The notes beneath the pieces were generated by a model. It worked only from the letters and a program-made list of their open reading frames with translations, did not search any database and was not told the origin of the DNA. Position numbers and translations under genes: made by a program. A stretch of DNA of 64,000 nt from Ruminococcus flavefaciens (GTDB lineage: Bacteria > Bacillota > Clostridia > Oscillospirales > Ruminococcaceae), in NCBI RefSeq assembly GCF_900143025.1, contig NZ_FRCT01000013.1:1-64000 (forward strand), written 5' to 3'. Of this stretch, positions 1-7,575 are shown one piece after another. Numbering within the stretch: position 1 is the first letter of the stretch; each line of letters begins with the position of its first letter.

Positions 1-217
1 TATTTATCGGGGGAAACCTTTCTGAAGAAAGGCTTTCCCCCGAACCCCTTTCCAAAGACTTTTTTAGCTGATTTTTTCTCAGATAGGGCACACCAAAAAT
101 AAAAAAAACCCGCAAGTAATACAGGGTGTGCCCTATCTGAGAAAAAATAAAACTGAAAGTTTTAGGGAGAGAGTTTGAGAGAAGCCCCTTTTTCAAAAGG
201 GGTTCTCTCAATAAATA
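1..217. repeat. Large palindromic intergenic element with nested hairpins
   Basis: The two halves, 1-94 and 125-217, are inverted copies of each other around a 30-bp A-rich centre. The inner 23 bp (72-94 against 125-147, core CTCAGATAGGGCACACC) match perfectly, and the outer 70 bp match imperfectly. Each arm also contains its own hairpin, at about 9-41 in the left arm and 177-209 in the right. The outer ends read TATTTATCGGGGGAA and, on the other strand, TATTTATTGAGAGAA, so they look like terminal inverted repeats. No open reading frame is present. The element may begin just before the window. It resembles a MITE or other non-autonomous palindromic element; the family is unknown to me. Confidence 0.7.
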
Positions 218-273
218 CTACAAAACTGCTATATGGGTATCGAGGTTAAGCAGGCTTTTTGTTTTGCTTATAT

Positions 274-900
274 TTACTTTAATACCGAAGCATCGGGTGC
301 TGTGATATTATCGGCAGTTATCTTATACTTGATAACTGTCTTTTTGTTGTTGGGGTCTTTTCCTGTGGGGAAGAAACATACATTGAATTCGTTCATGTCC
401 TCATTGAGGATAAATCCGCCTACGAGACCGCTGAACTGTCCGTTTGAAGGAATGGTGAATGGATCGACGAAATACTTGTCGTCCTTGAAGTGGCTGCCTG
501 CATATAGCTGAGTGCGTACCTCGGAATAAAGCTTGGTGCCGGCAGGGAGCTCGATATAGAAATTATTGAGTGTGCTGAGTTCGTATTCCTTATCGGTATT
601 GTTGCGGAGAGTTATATCAAAGAAGATGAACTTTGCCTTTTCGTCGCGCATACCGGGGTCAACAACAGCGTTCAGTGTGAAATCGGTATCGTTTTCGGAT
701 ACCATAGTTCCTAATTCACCGTTTATAACATTAACGCCTATGGAAGAAAGGTCAACAGGCGATCTTTCGTCATCGGCAGCATGAGTAGGGCGTGGCTGAG
801 GTGTTGTCGTTGATGACTGCTTTTTGCCGAGACAGCCTGCGGAAGCAGAGGCTGTTAAAACAGCTGCAAGAAGCAATGCATAAAGCTTGGTCTTTTTCAT
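274..900 (-). CDS. Secreted lipoprotein with DUF4352/DUF5067-like domain
   Basis: This is a 208-residue protein with a lipoprotein signal peptide: Lys-rich start, hydrophobic stretch, then the lipobox SAGC with Cys23 as the likely lipidated residue. A short Ser/Thr/Pro-rich spacer follows. Residues about 55-200 form a beta-rich domain containing a KFIFFDITLRNNTDKEYEL-type strand pair, the pattern of the DUF4352/DUF5067 immunoglobulin-like family found on Gram-positive surface lipoproteins. Its role is unknown. It stands alone, divergent from the Rrf2 gene. ATG start at 900, with a GGAGGAT-like ribosome site about 8 nt upstream. Lipoprotein assignment is strong; domain assignment is moderate. 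Confidence 0.75.
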   Translation of the reverse strand: MKKTKLYALLLAAVLTASASAGCLGKKQSSTTTPQPRPTHAADDERSPVDLSSIGVNVINGELGTMVSENDTDFTLNAVVDPGMRDEKAKFIFFDITLRNNTDKEYELSTLNNFYIELPAGTKLYSEVRTQLYAGSHFKDDKYFVDPFTIPSNGQFSGLVGGFILNEDMNEFNVCFFPTGKDPNNKKTVIKYKITADNITAPDASVLK

Positions 901-1046
901 TTTTTCTATCCTCCGAATTGCAAAAGCCGCTTTGCGGCGTATTTTTATTTATAACATTTATAGTATATCACATTTTACAGCGGAATGTCAAGATTTATTA
1001 GGATAAGCGAAAAATAATAAAAGATCGTAAAAAAGAAAAATAACAC

Positions 1047-1076
1047 TTGCAAAACATAGTAAACCTATGGTATAAT
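1047..1076 (+). promoter_or_regulatory. SigA-type promoter of the Rrf2 gene with internal palindromic operator
   Basis: TTGCAA at 1047-1052 and TATAAT at 1071-1076 are separated by 18 bp. The spacer contains the perfect inverted repeat CATAG-TAAAC-CTATG (1054-1068). Bound protein would cover the promoter, which suggests autorepression by the downstream Rrf2 protein (inference). Confidence 0.7.
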
Positions 1077-1109
1077 TATATTTGCAAACTGCTTGAAAGG
1101 AGCGTACCT

Positions 1110-1544
1110 ATGAAAATATCTACAAAAGGCAGATACGCACTCAGAATGTTGTATGATCTTGCTGTTCATCAGGAGGAAGGGTATGTATCGCTGAAGGATA
1201 TTGCCGACAGACAAGGTATATCCAAAAAATATCTCGAACAGATAGTTCCCCTTCTTAATAAAACAGGACTTCTCAGAACTAATCGCGGAAACAGGGGCGG
1301 CTATATGCTCTCAGGCAAAGCAAGTGAGATCTCTGTGGGTGATGTATTGAGAGCTACAGAGGGAAGTCTTGCTCCGGTAGCCTGTCTTGAATTTGAACCC
1401 AATGAATGTCCGAGAGTCAATGAATGTTCAACACTTTTTGTCTGGGACGGGCTTTATAAAGCTATAAACGAATATCTTGACGGCATATCCCTACAGACCA
1501 TAATAGACCGTGGCAATGTTAGGGGCGGAGACTATTGTATATAG
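1110..1544 (+). CDS. Rrf2 family transcriptional regulator with three clustered cysteines (IscR/CymR-like)
   Basis: This is a 144-residue winged-helix regulator. The N-terminus MKISTKGRYALRMLYDLA and the wing motif NRGGYMLS are classic Rrf2. In the effector region the cysteines are spaced C-x7-C-x5-C (ACLEFEPNEC, then PRVNEC), resembling the [Fe-S]-binding Cys triad of IscR rather than CymR, which lacks it. The ATG at 1110 is chosen because GAAAGGAG lies 7-8 nt before it; an ATG at 1047 in the same frame overlaps the promoter. The gene converges on cysK. Rrf2 proteins next to cysK commonly control cysteine or Fe-S assembly genes, so Fe-S or cysteine sensing is a reasonable inference. The ligand has not been shown. 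Confidence 0.88.
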   Translation: MKISTKGRYALRMLYDLAVHQEEGYVSLKDIADRQGISKKYLEQIVPLLNKTGLLRTNRGNRGGYMLSGKASEISVGDVLRATEGSLAPVACLEFEPNECPRVNECSTLFVWDGLYKAINEYLDGISLQTIIDRGNVRGGDYCI

Positions 1545-1614
1545 ATCAGACCCTGAACATCAGCTGTCAGGAAATCGGCGCAGCTGTGCGCTTGTTTAAA
1601 TGAACGAGAAAACA

Positions 1615-1642
1615 AAAATCGGAGCTGTAAAGCTCCGATTTT
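1615..1642. terminator. Bidirectional terminator between rrf2 and cysK
   Basis: A perfect 12-bp stem (AAAATCGGAGCT / AGCTCCGATTTT) closes a GTAA loop, with A- and T-runs on both sides. It can serve both convergent genes. Confidence 0.85.
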
Positions 1643-1664
1643 GCTGTATAATGGCATATAAGAA

Positions 1665-2591
1665 TTATTCAAACATAGGAGTTGAAAGGTAACGCTCGCC
1701 TGTATCAGGAAGGAGTGCTACGATAGTCTTGCCCTTGTTCTCGGGGCGCTTAGCAAGCTGTATAGCAGCCCATACAGCAGCACCTGAAGAAATACCAACG
1801 AGTACGCCGTCATTTCTTGCAATGCTTCTGCCTGTTTCAAAAGCGTCCTCATTTGTAACTGCGATGACCTCATCATAAATGCTTGTATTAAGTGTCTCAG
1901 GAACGAAGCCTGCGCCGATACCCTGAATCTTGTGAGGACCTGCTGTGCCCTCTGAGAGAACAGGTGAACTCTTAGGCTCTACAGCAACTACCTTTACATT
2001 TGGGTTCTTTGACTTGAGGTAAGCACCTGTACCGCTTACGGTACCGCCTGTACCAACACCTGCAACGAAGATATCTACCTTTCCGTCAGTATCGTCCCAG
2101 ATCTCAACACCTGTTGTCTTTTCGTGGATAGCAGGGTTAGCAGGGTTAGTGAACTGTGAAGGGATAAAGCTGCCCTTGATCTCGGAAGCAAGCTCCTCAG
2201 CCTTTGCGATGGCACCCTTCATGCCCTTTGCACCCTCTGTGAGAACGAGCTCTGCACCGTAAGCCTTCATAAGGTTGCGTCTTTCGATACTCATTGTCTC
2301 AGGCATTGTGATGATAAGTCTGTAGCCTCTTGAAGCAGCAACGGAAGCAAGACCGATACCTGTATTACCGCTGGTAGGCTCGATGATAACGCTACCCTCG
2401 TGGAGAAGTCCCTTAGCCTCGGCATCGTCGATCATAGCCTTTGCGATCCTGTCCTTAACGCTTCCTGCCGGGTTGAAGTATTCAAGCTTAGCGAGGATAG
2501 TAGCTTCAAGCTCGTTGTTCTTTTCGAGGTTTGTGAGTTCGAGAAGAGGGGTTCCGCCGATAAGGTCAGTTATCTTCTTATAAGTTTTCAT
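1665..2591 (-). CDS. cysK: Cysteine synthase A (O-acetylserine sulfhydrylase)
   Basis: This 308-residue PLP enzyme makes cysteine from O-acetylserine and sulfide. Visible family motifs are: [11 protein letters not shown] with the PLP lysine at about residue 46, the substrate loop [12 protein letters not shown] at about 70-80, the phosphate-binding loop [11 protein letters not shown] at about 178-188, and SSGAA near the C-terminus ([10 protein letters not shown]). Length is normal. ATG at 2591 is preceded by AAAGGAGA. The transcript has a leader of nearly 150 nt from a strong promoter, with small Cys-containing reading frames in it. It converges with the Rrf2 gene that probably regulates it. 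Confidence 0.97.
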   Translation of the reverse strand: MKTYKKITDLIGGTPLLELTNLEKNNELEATILAKLEYFNPAGSVKDRIAKAMIDDAEAKGLLHEGSVIIEPTSGNTGIGLASVAASRGYRLIITMPETMSIERRNLMKAYGAELVLTEGAKGMKGAIAKAEELASEIKGSFIPSQFTNPANPAIHEKTTGVEIWDDTDGKVDIFVAGVGTGGTVSGTGAYLKSKNPNVKVVAVEPKSSPVLSEGTAGPHKIQGIGAGFVPETLNTSIYDEVIAVTNEDAFETGRSIARNDGVLVGISSGAAVWAAIQLAKRPENKGKTIVALLPDTGERYLSTPMFE

Positions 2592-2620
2592 AAATAATAT
2601 CTCCTTTTATATAAATATAA

Positions 2621-2695
2621 TTAAATTTGCGTGTTATTAAAAGCTTTTCTACAACAGATATTCAACATCGTTTTGAAGGAATACTGTACATTCAT
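2621..2695 (-). CDS. Possible cysteine-codon leader peptide upstream of cysK
   Basis: A 24-codon open frame begins MNVQYSF, carries two adjacent Cys codons (NICCRK) and ends 30 nt before cysK. GAGGTG lies just 2 nt before its ATG, which is too close for good initiation. A second ATG at 2691, six nt from the same GAGGTG, opens a nine-residue frame (2662-2691, MYSIPSKRC) with Cys as the last codon. Either could act as a cysteine-sensing attenuator or merely be a chance frame. No clear terminator/antiterminator pair was seen. Confidence 0.25.
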   Translation of the reverse strand: MNVQYSFKTMLNICCRKAFNNTQI

Positions 2696-2744
2696 CTCAC
2701 CTCATCACATTCTACTATATTTCCTATATGTTTGGTATGATTTT

Positions 2745-2773
2745 ATTATAACAGCAATATTTACATTTGTCAA
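2745..2773 (-). promoter_or_regulatory. Strong SigA promoter of cysK with partial Rrf2-like operator
   Basis: On the minus strand, TTGACA (2773-2768) and TATAAT (2750-2745) are 17 bp apart, an ideal promoter. Immediately downstream, 2739-2725 reads CATACCAAACATATA, matching the rrf2-promoter palindrome CATAGTAAACCTATG at 11 of 15 positions. This suggests a shared regulator (inference). Confidence 0.75.
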
Positions 2774-2815
2774 CCCCTTTTTAAGAATTTTTTTCAATTT
2801 TTTTGTGTAAAAAAT

Positions 2816-2841
2816 AAAGCTCCCGAAATATCGGGAGCTTT
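2816..2841 (-). terminator. Terminator of the cohesin-like lipoprotein gene
   Basis: A perfect 11-bp stem (AAAGCTCCCGA / TCGGGAGCTTT) with an AATA loop is followed, reading on the minus strand, by a T-rich tract. It lies 7 bp past the stop codon. Confidence 0.85.
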
Positions 2842-2848
2842 TGAACTT

Positions 2849-3721
2849 TTAGTTTGACTTTGGCTTTTCGCCTGTGGAAGCAGATGAAGCGAATTTACCG
2901 AATTCACCTGACGGGATAACGTCCTCGACCTCCATAGCATTTGAATCGTAGTAGATCCATACCAGCATAGCAGCCATACCCGGGTTGTTCTTGAGGTTTA
3001 TGCGGTAGCATACCTCTTCGCCGGGCTTAGCGGAAACGTTGTCGCCGTAAGCTACGAAGCCTGACTCTGATGAAACGTCCTGAGCCTCGATATCTCCGCC
3101 GACTCTGATATTACCCTGAATGATCTTATCGGGCTTGAGTGAATCGCCGCCGATAGTTGAGAAATCAGGGTTGAATCTTATACCGTAATCCTTCTCGGGG
3201 ATATTTTCCTTGAGCTTGAAGTATACCTCGATGAAGTCGTCGTTGAATACAAAGTCCTTATCCTTTGAGATATCCATCCAGAGACAGTATCTGCTGTCGA
3301 TCTTGCTCACATAGTTGCTTGGAGAAGCAGAAGTTGCATCTTCGGCAGCCTTTGTAACGATCTGTGTAACTACCTGACCCTGAGCGTCTGTAGCCTTTTC
3401 GCCGTTTGCCTCAGTTACCTCAACTATCTCTGTAGCAGGCTGTGTAGGATCAGCAGCGTCAAGAGGAGTAGCAGCATCAGGAGCTTCTGCAAGTCCGAGA
3501 TCGGCAGGTGAACCTGACTGGAAAGGTGTTACGATAACAGCGCCCTTTTCATTATCTAGATGTTCGAGGGTAGGAGAAGTTTTATCTTCTGTTGCGGAAG
3601 TCGGGCTGTTTGAATCATTGCCTGTTTCCTTCTTGTTTGAGTTCATACATGAAACTGCTGACGTAAGCATAACACAGGCAACAGTTGCAGCAGCGATCAT
3701 TCTTTTTCTTAAATCACTCAT
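2849..3721 (-). CDS. Lipoprotein with C-terminal cohesin-like segment
   Basis: This is a 290-residue protein with a lipoprotein signal (lipobox SAVSC, Cys about 25) and then an acidic Ser/Thr/Pro/Ala-rich spacer to about residue 135. A beta-rich region about 140-225 contains aromatic strands. The end, VSAKPGEEVCYRINLKNNPG followed by MAAMLVWIYYDS, reads like the first strands of a cohesin domain (normally about 140 residues), but the protein stops about 35 residues later. It is therefore a partial or divergent cohesin-like fold. ATG at 3721 has AAAGGAT upstream; an in-frame ATG at 3739 lacks a ribosome site. It could be a surface receptor or a decayed anchoring scaffoldin. Dockerin binding is unproven. 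Confidence 0.7.
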   Translation of the reverse strand: MSDLRKRMIAAATVACVMLTSAVSCMNSNKKETGNDSNSPTSATEDKTSPTLEHLDNEKGAVIVTPFQSGSPADLGLAEAPDAATPLDAADPTQPATEIVEVTEANGEKATDAQGQVVTQIVTKAAEDATSASPSNYVSKIDSRYCLWMDISKDKDFVFNDDFIEVYFKLKENIPEKDYGIRFNPDFSTIGGDSLKPDKIIQGNIRVGGDIEAQDVSSESGFVAYGDNVSAKPGEEVCYRINLKNNPGMAAMLVWIYYDSNAMEVEDVIPSGEFGKFASSASTGEKPKSN

Positions 3722-3739
3722 AGTTTTGTATCCTTTCAT

Positions 3740-4165
3740 TTCATATAAGAGTTTTATACGATCAAAAATGCGAAGCAGTGCTCTCCGCTTATCTTAATCT
3801 AATTATACACGCGCGTTTGGTATTTGTCAAGCCGAATAACAAATTGTAATCAATTCTTTGCATAATCACCACGGATATTTCATCGTTCTGTCATTTTTTA
3901 CTTGAATGTCAGAAAATGATTAAGTTATAGGCAGTTTAATAAATAAAATCATACCAATTTAATGTATATTAGTTTAAAACGGATATTGCAAAACAGACGA
4001 TATCATGTTATAATTATAGTAAGTGTTCTTAAAACCGATATTTGATATGCCGTTGCTGTAAGATACACTATTTTAACTCATGACAAGCAGCAATCGGCAG
4101 AGATATGGGGTATCGGCGATGTTTGAGTTTTCGTTATCATCTTTGATGAGGAGAGGAAAATTGAA
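3740..4165. other. Intergenic region: promoter and structured leader of the GH5 gene
   Basis: No coding sequence is supported here. It contains the GH5 promoter (3986-4014). The leader can form a stem between TGCCGTTGCTG (4048-4058) and CAGCAATCGGCA (4088-4099), with one bulged base. The 3800-3960 stretch is AT-rich with nothing recognisable. Confidence 0.5.
3986..4014 (+). promoter_or_regulatory. SigA promoter of the GH5 cellulase gene
   Basis: TTGCAA (3986-3991) and TATAAT (4009-4014) are 17 bp apart. The predicted start near 4021 gives a leader of about 145 nt. Confidence 0.7.
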
Positions 4166-6235
4166 ATGAGGATAAGGAAGATCGCACTGACAATGGCTGC
4201 GGTATTAGCTGTAGCAGCAGTCGGCTGCGCAAAGAAAAAGGGGGCTTCTGAGGTTTCTGAGAAAGAGAAGGAAACACAGGAGAAAATTACTACCGTTATT
4301 ACCGAGGAGGAAACTACAGAGATGGCGACCGAGCATATAAGCCCAGTTGAGACCGTTTCCGCAACACTTAATTCGCAGATAACAGTTAACAGGACTATCG
4401 GACGAGCTGAGGGAAGCAATACTATCAAGTTCCCTCTTGCTGACCTTATCGAGGACGGCGACAGAGTAAAGTCGTTTACCTTCACTATCTATTCAACAGA
4501 CGGCAGTGACATCGGGGGCTTTAAGGGCGGCTGCGGTATAGCTGTTGATACTGATTGTCCTTCTGCGACAAACAAGGGCTGGTACCAGAGCCCTGACTTT
4601 TCAGCACCTACTCAGGGAAGCTATGGTGAGATAACATGGGAAGTACCCGAGGAGCTGAAAGACTACATACACGCAGGCGGAGAGGTCCTGTTCGGATACT
4701 GGTGGGGCAATTGTGAGAGTATCAGAATAGAGAACGTTGTATGTACATACGAAAGAACGAGAGAGGTCCCTGTTGACGGTATGGGAACGGCAGATGTCGG
4801 ATTGAGCGTTAATTATTCAGACACCGACAATACTATCCATGTACCTCTTGATTTTATTCCCGATAAGGTAATACCTCAGGTGGTCACCTTCAAGGTGAGT
4901 GCGGCAGGAGGCTTCGGAAAATTCACGGGAGCATTCGGCATAAATTCCACCAAGGGGAAGTATCAGTCGGGAGACACGGCTGTATTTACCAATGATTCAA
5001 GCATAGAGCTGGTATGGTTCGTGCCTGACAAGGCTAAGGAGTGTATTGCTCAGAACAACGAGCTTGTGCTGGGATACTGGTGGAGCGAGCAGCCTTCCGT
5101 TACCCTTGATTCTGTATCCGTAAAGTACAGTCAGGGCGAGGGCTTTACAGGAGAATTCCCTGTTAAGACCACTACAGCTGCGCCTACAGAAAACGTTACT
5201 ATACAGACTGCAACAGTTGCTGCGGCTGAACGCGGCTTCCGTACAGCAGATGAGATAGTTTCGGAGATAAAGGTGGGCTGGAACCTCGGCAATACCCTTG
5301 ACAGCTACAAGACCGATAAGAAAGGCCTTGATACCGAAACTTCATGGGGCAATGCCAGAACTACAAAGGAAATGATACAGTCTGTCAAGGCGGCAGGCTT
5401 CAATGCTATAAGAATACCTGTAACGTGGGCTGAGCACATGGACGGCGACACTATCAGCGATGAATGGATGGACCGCGTACAGGAGGTCGTAGATTACGCT
5501 TATGACGAGGGTATGTTCGTTATAATCAATATGCACCACGACGACTATATCTGGTTCGAGCCGCAGAAGTCATCATATAACGGCGACAGCTTCAGGCTCA
5601 AGACTATATGGGAGCAGATATGCCAGCGCTTTGCGGATTATGATGACAGACTCATATTTGAAGGTATGAACGAGCCGAGAACGGTCGGTTCAACAATGGA
5701 ATGGATGGGCGGCACAAAGGAGGAGCGTACAGTAATAAACGATTACGCTAAGGACTTTGTGGAGGCAGTCCGCAAGAGTGGCGGAAACAATGCTGCAAGA
5801 ACACTTATCGTAACCACATATGCGGCTTCTGCCGACAGTATAGCGCTCAATGATTTCAGAGTGCCAACAGGCGGAAATATAATTCTTTCCGTGCATTACT
5901 ACGCACCGTGGAAGTTTGCCGAGGGCTCTGAAACAGCCTTTACCGACAGCGGAAGAGACGAAGTAAGTGCGAAGTTTGCAGAGCTTAAAAAGAAGTTCAT
6001 CGACAAGGGAACACCTGTGATAATAGATGAATTCGGCTGTGTAAATGCGGCAAGTTCGGCTGTACGCTGCGATTACTACAAGTATTACGTCAGCAGCGCA
6101 AAGGCTAACGGTATAAAGTGCTTTGTATGGGATAACGGAAAGATGAGCGGAGAATCAAGCTTCGGCATCTTCAACAGAGGAGCACTTACATGGGACGGCG
6201 GACTTCTTGGAGCTATCATGGAAGGCGCAAAATAA
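4166..6235 (+). CDS. Lipoprotein GH5 endoglucanase (subfamily 4-like) with two N-terminal CBM-like domains
   Basis: This 689-residue enzyme is predicted to cut beta-1,4-glucans (cellulose or xyloglucan). The signal peptide ends in lipobox AAVGC, so it is likely cell-surface tethered. Two related beta-sandwich modules follow, at about 65-205 and 210-335, each ending in a GYWW aromatic motif typical of carbohydrate-binding faces; CBM65-like is one possibility. The GH5 domain spans about 365-685: GWNLGNTLDS, the NMHHDD motif, the acid/base Glu at about 503 in FEGMNEPR, and the nucleophile Glu at about 622 in VIIDEFGC. There is no dockerin, unlike the cellulosomal enzymes nearby. ATG at 4166 follows GAGGAGAGG. 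It is probably transcribed alone. Confidence 0.9.
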   Translation: MRIRKIALTMAAVLAVAAVGCAKKKGASEVSEKEKETQEKITTVITEEETTEMATEHISPVETVSATLNSQITVNRTIGRAEGSNTIKFPLADLIEDGDRVKSFTFTIYSTDGSDIGGFKGGCGIAVDTDCPSATNKGWYQSPDFSAPTQGSYGEITWEVPEELKDYIHAGGEVLFGYWWGNCESIRIENVVCTYERTREVPVDGMGTADVGLSVNYSDTDNTIHVPLDFIPDKVIPQVVTFKVSAAGGFGKFTGAFGINSTKGKYQSGDTAVFTNDSSIELVWFVPDKAKECIAQNNELVLGYWWSEQPSVTLDSVSVKYSQGEGFTGEFPVKTTTAAPTENVTIQTATVAAAERGFRTADEIVSEIKVGWNLGNTLDSYKTDKKGLDTETSWGNARTTKEMIQSVKAAGFNAIRIPVTWAEHMDGDTISDEWMDRVQEVVDYAYDEGMFVIINMHHDDYIWFEPQKSSYNGDSFRLKTIWEQICQRFADYDDRLIFEGMNEPRTVGSTMEWMGGTKEERTVINDYAKDFVEAVRKSGGNNAARTLIVTTYAASADSIALNDFRVPTGGNIILSVHYYAPWKFAEGSETAFTDSGRDEVSAKFAELKKKFIDKGTPVIIDEFGCVNAASSAVRCDYYKYYVSSAKANGIKCFVWDNGKMSGESSFGIFNRGALTWDGGLLGAIMEGAK

Positions 6236-6246
6236 GTAATCATCAT

Positions 6247-6273
6247 CTGCCTGTTCATTTTCTGAACAGGCAG
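6247..6273 (+). terminator. Terminator-like hairpin after the GH5 gene
   Basis: An 11-bp perfect stem (CTGCCTGTTCA / TGAACAGGCAG) with a TTTTC loop sits 12 bp past the stop. The following T-run is weak (TAATCTTAAT). Confidence 0.7.
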
Positions 6274-6326
6274 TAATCTTAATATGATACAATTACCGAA
6301 TTAACATGATATAGGGGTGGAACACC

Positions 6327-7454
6327 ATGGATATTTTCAGAAAAAAGGAAAAAATGAGCGATCCTGACCTGTTGAGTTCATATACGATGACTGATAAGAA
6401 CAGGCTATGCTACAGAAAAATAACAAACGGAGAATTAGCGGCACTTCCGAAAAAATACACAAGTCTCGCAAAAAAGCTGGTATCACCATTAGGATTAGGC
6501 ATTTTGCTTTGTATAGCGTTCATTTTAGGCTCAATATACTATCTTTTCACTGAAAAAGATACCGCACTTTATATGCGGCTTATGGTGTTCGTTCCTCTTG
6601 ACCTTTTTGTTGGTGTTTTGACTTATTTAGCTGCTGATCTGGAACTCAGAGAGCGCATAACTACCGAATCAATGGTAATTCCGGGAGTAGTTGTGAAAAC
6701 AGACGTGGTACGGAGCGGCAAAACCAATAGTAAAGCCTATACTGTTCATACTGTTGCAATACACGGCACAGAGCAGCTTGTAAGTATAAAATACCGCAAG
6801 CTTTATTATACGGGACAGACTGTGCTCATCGTAAGAAAAGCAACAGATGCTTTCCTTGTGCCTATATCCGCAGATGCGGCTGAGCATGACAAGGTCGGCA
6901 GCGTTGCTGAGGAGTTTAAAGCGGTAAATGCAGAGATCCCCGATTATCAGTACTATGAAAAGATAGATTTTTATCAGCTTACCAAGTATACTGCTTCAGA
7001 TGATGAATATAAGGCTTTGCCCGAGGATATGCGCTCGTGCAGACCCTTAGGACGCGGACTTACCAGTATTACATGGCTCATCTCCCTTGTCATCACGCTT
7101 ATTTGCTTAATAGGTATATACAATTGCAAGCAGGAGGGCAATATCGAAAAGGCTATTATTATTTTCGGCGTTATGTTCGTTTCGGGGATAATGCTCCTTA
7201 TGACATGGGGCGCAGCGTTCAGAAAGCCCCTTGCAGAAGGCTTTACCACCTATGCCGACGGTATAATAATAGACAAGAACGATGAGGCGGGAAGATGCTT
7301 TTTTACTATGATATTTCCCGATTCTCAGCAGTATATCCAGTCTCTTGAGACTGAAAGGAAGTACTATGAACAGTTCGGGACAAACGAACGGGTAAGAGTA
7401 TATTTCAACGAAAAAATCAGAAGAAATTTCGCTGTTTATGTGAGTTTGATGTAA
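6327..7454 (+). CDS. Unknown membrane protein with four transmembrane segments
   Basis: This 375-residue protein is of unknown family. Two hydrophobic helices lie at about 52-72 and 85-105, followed by a soluble beta-rich region at about 115-230 with an SH3- or NfeD-like flavour (VVVKTDVVRSGK, LYYTGQTVLIVRK). Two more helices lie at about 245-267 and 275-295, and then a similar soluble tail. The pattern of two helices plus beta domain appears twice, suggesting an internal duplication. AGGGGTGG precedes the ATG. It lies between the GH5 and esterase genes with its own spacing. No function can be assigned. Confidence 0.8.
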   Translation: MDIFRKKEKMSDPDLLSSYTMTDKNRLCYRKITNGELAALPKKYTSLAKKLVSPLGLGILLCIAFILGSIYYLFTEKDTALYMRLMVFVPLDLFVGVLTYLAADLELRERITTESMVIPGVVVKTDVVRSGKTNSKAYTVHTVAIHGTEQLVSIKYRKLYYTGQTVLIVRKATDAFLVPISADAAEHDKVGSVAEEFKAVNAEIPDYQYYEKIDFYQLTKYTASDDEYKALPEDMRSCRPLGRGLTSITWLISLVITLICLIGIYNCKQEGNIEKAIIIFGVMFVSGIMLLMTWGAAFRKPLAEGFTTYADGIIIDKNDEAGRCFFTMIFPDSQQYIQSLETERKYYEQFGTNERVRVYFNEKIRRNFAVYVSLM

Positions 7455-7473
7455 AATTAGTTAAATTTGCCGC

Positions 7474-7502
7474 TTGACAGAAAAAAGATAATATTATATA
7501 CT
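7474..7502 (+). promoter_or_regulatory. SigA promoter of the SGNH esterase gene
   Basis: TTGACA (7474-7479) and TATACT (7497-7502) have a 17-bp spacer. The transcript would start near 7509, about 67 nt before the ATG. Confidence 0.8.
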
Positions 7503-7575
7503 ACATTTAGCTGCGGTATTTTTCTGTCAGCAAAAATGCAGCAATAAAATCCATATTCAAACAGAGGAGGAACCT

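Noticed and set aside
4078-4485. 135-codon minus-strand frame over the GH5 signal peptide
   Set aside because: Ser/Ile/Val-rich shadow; the plus strand carries a lipobox and a ribosome site.
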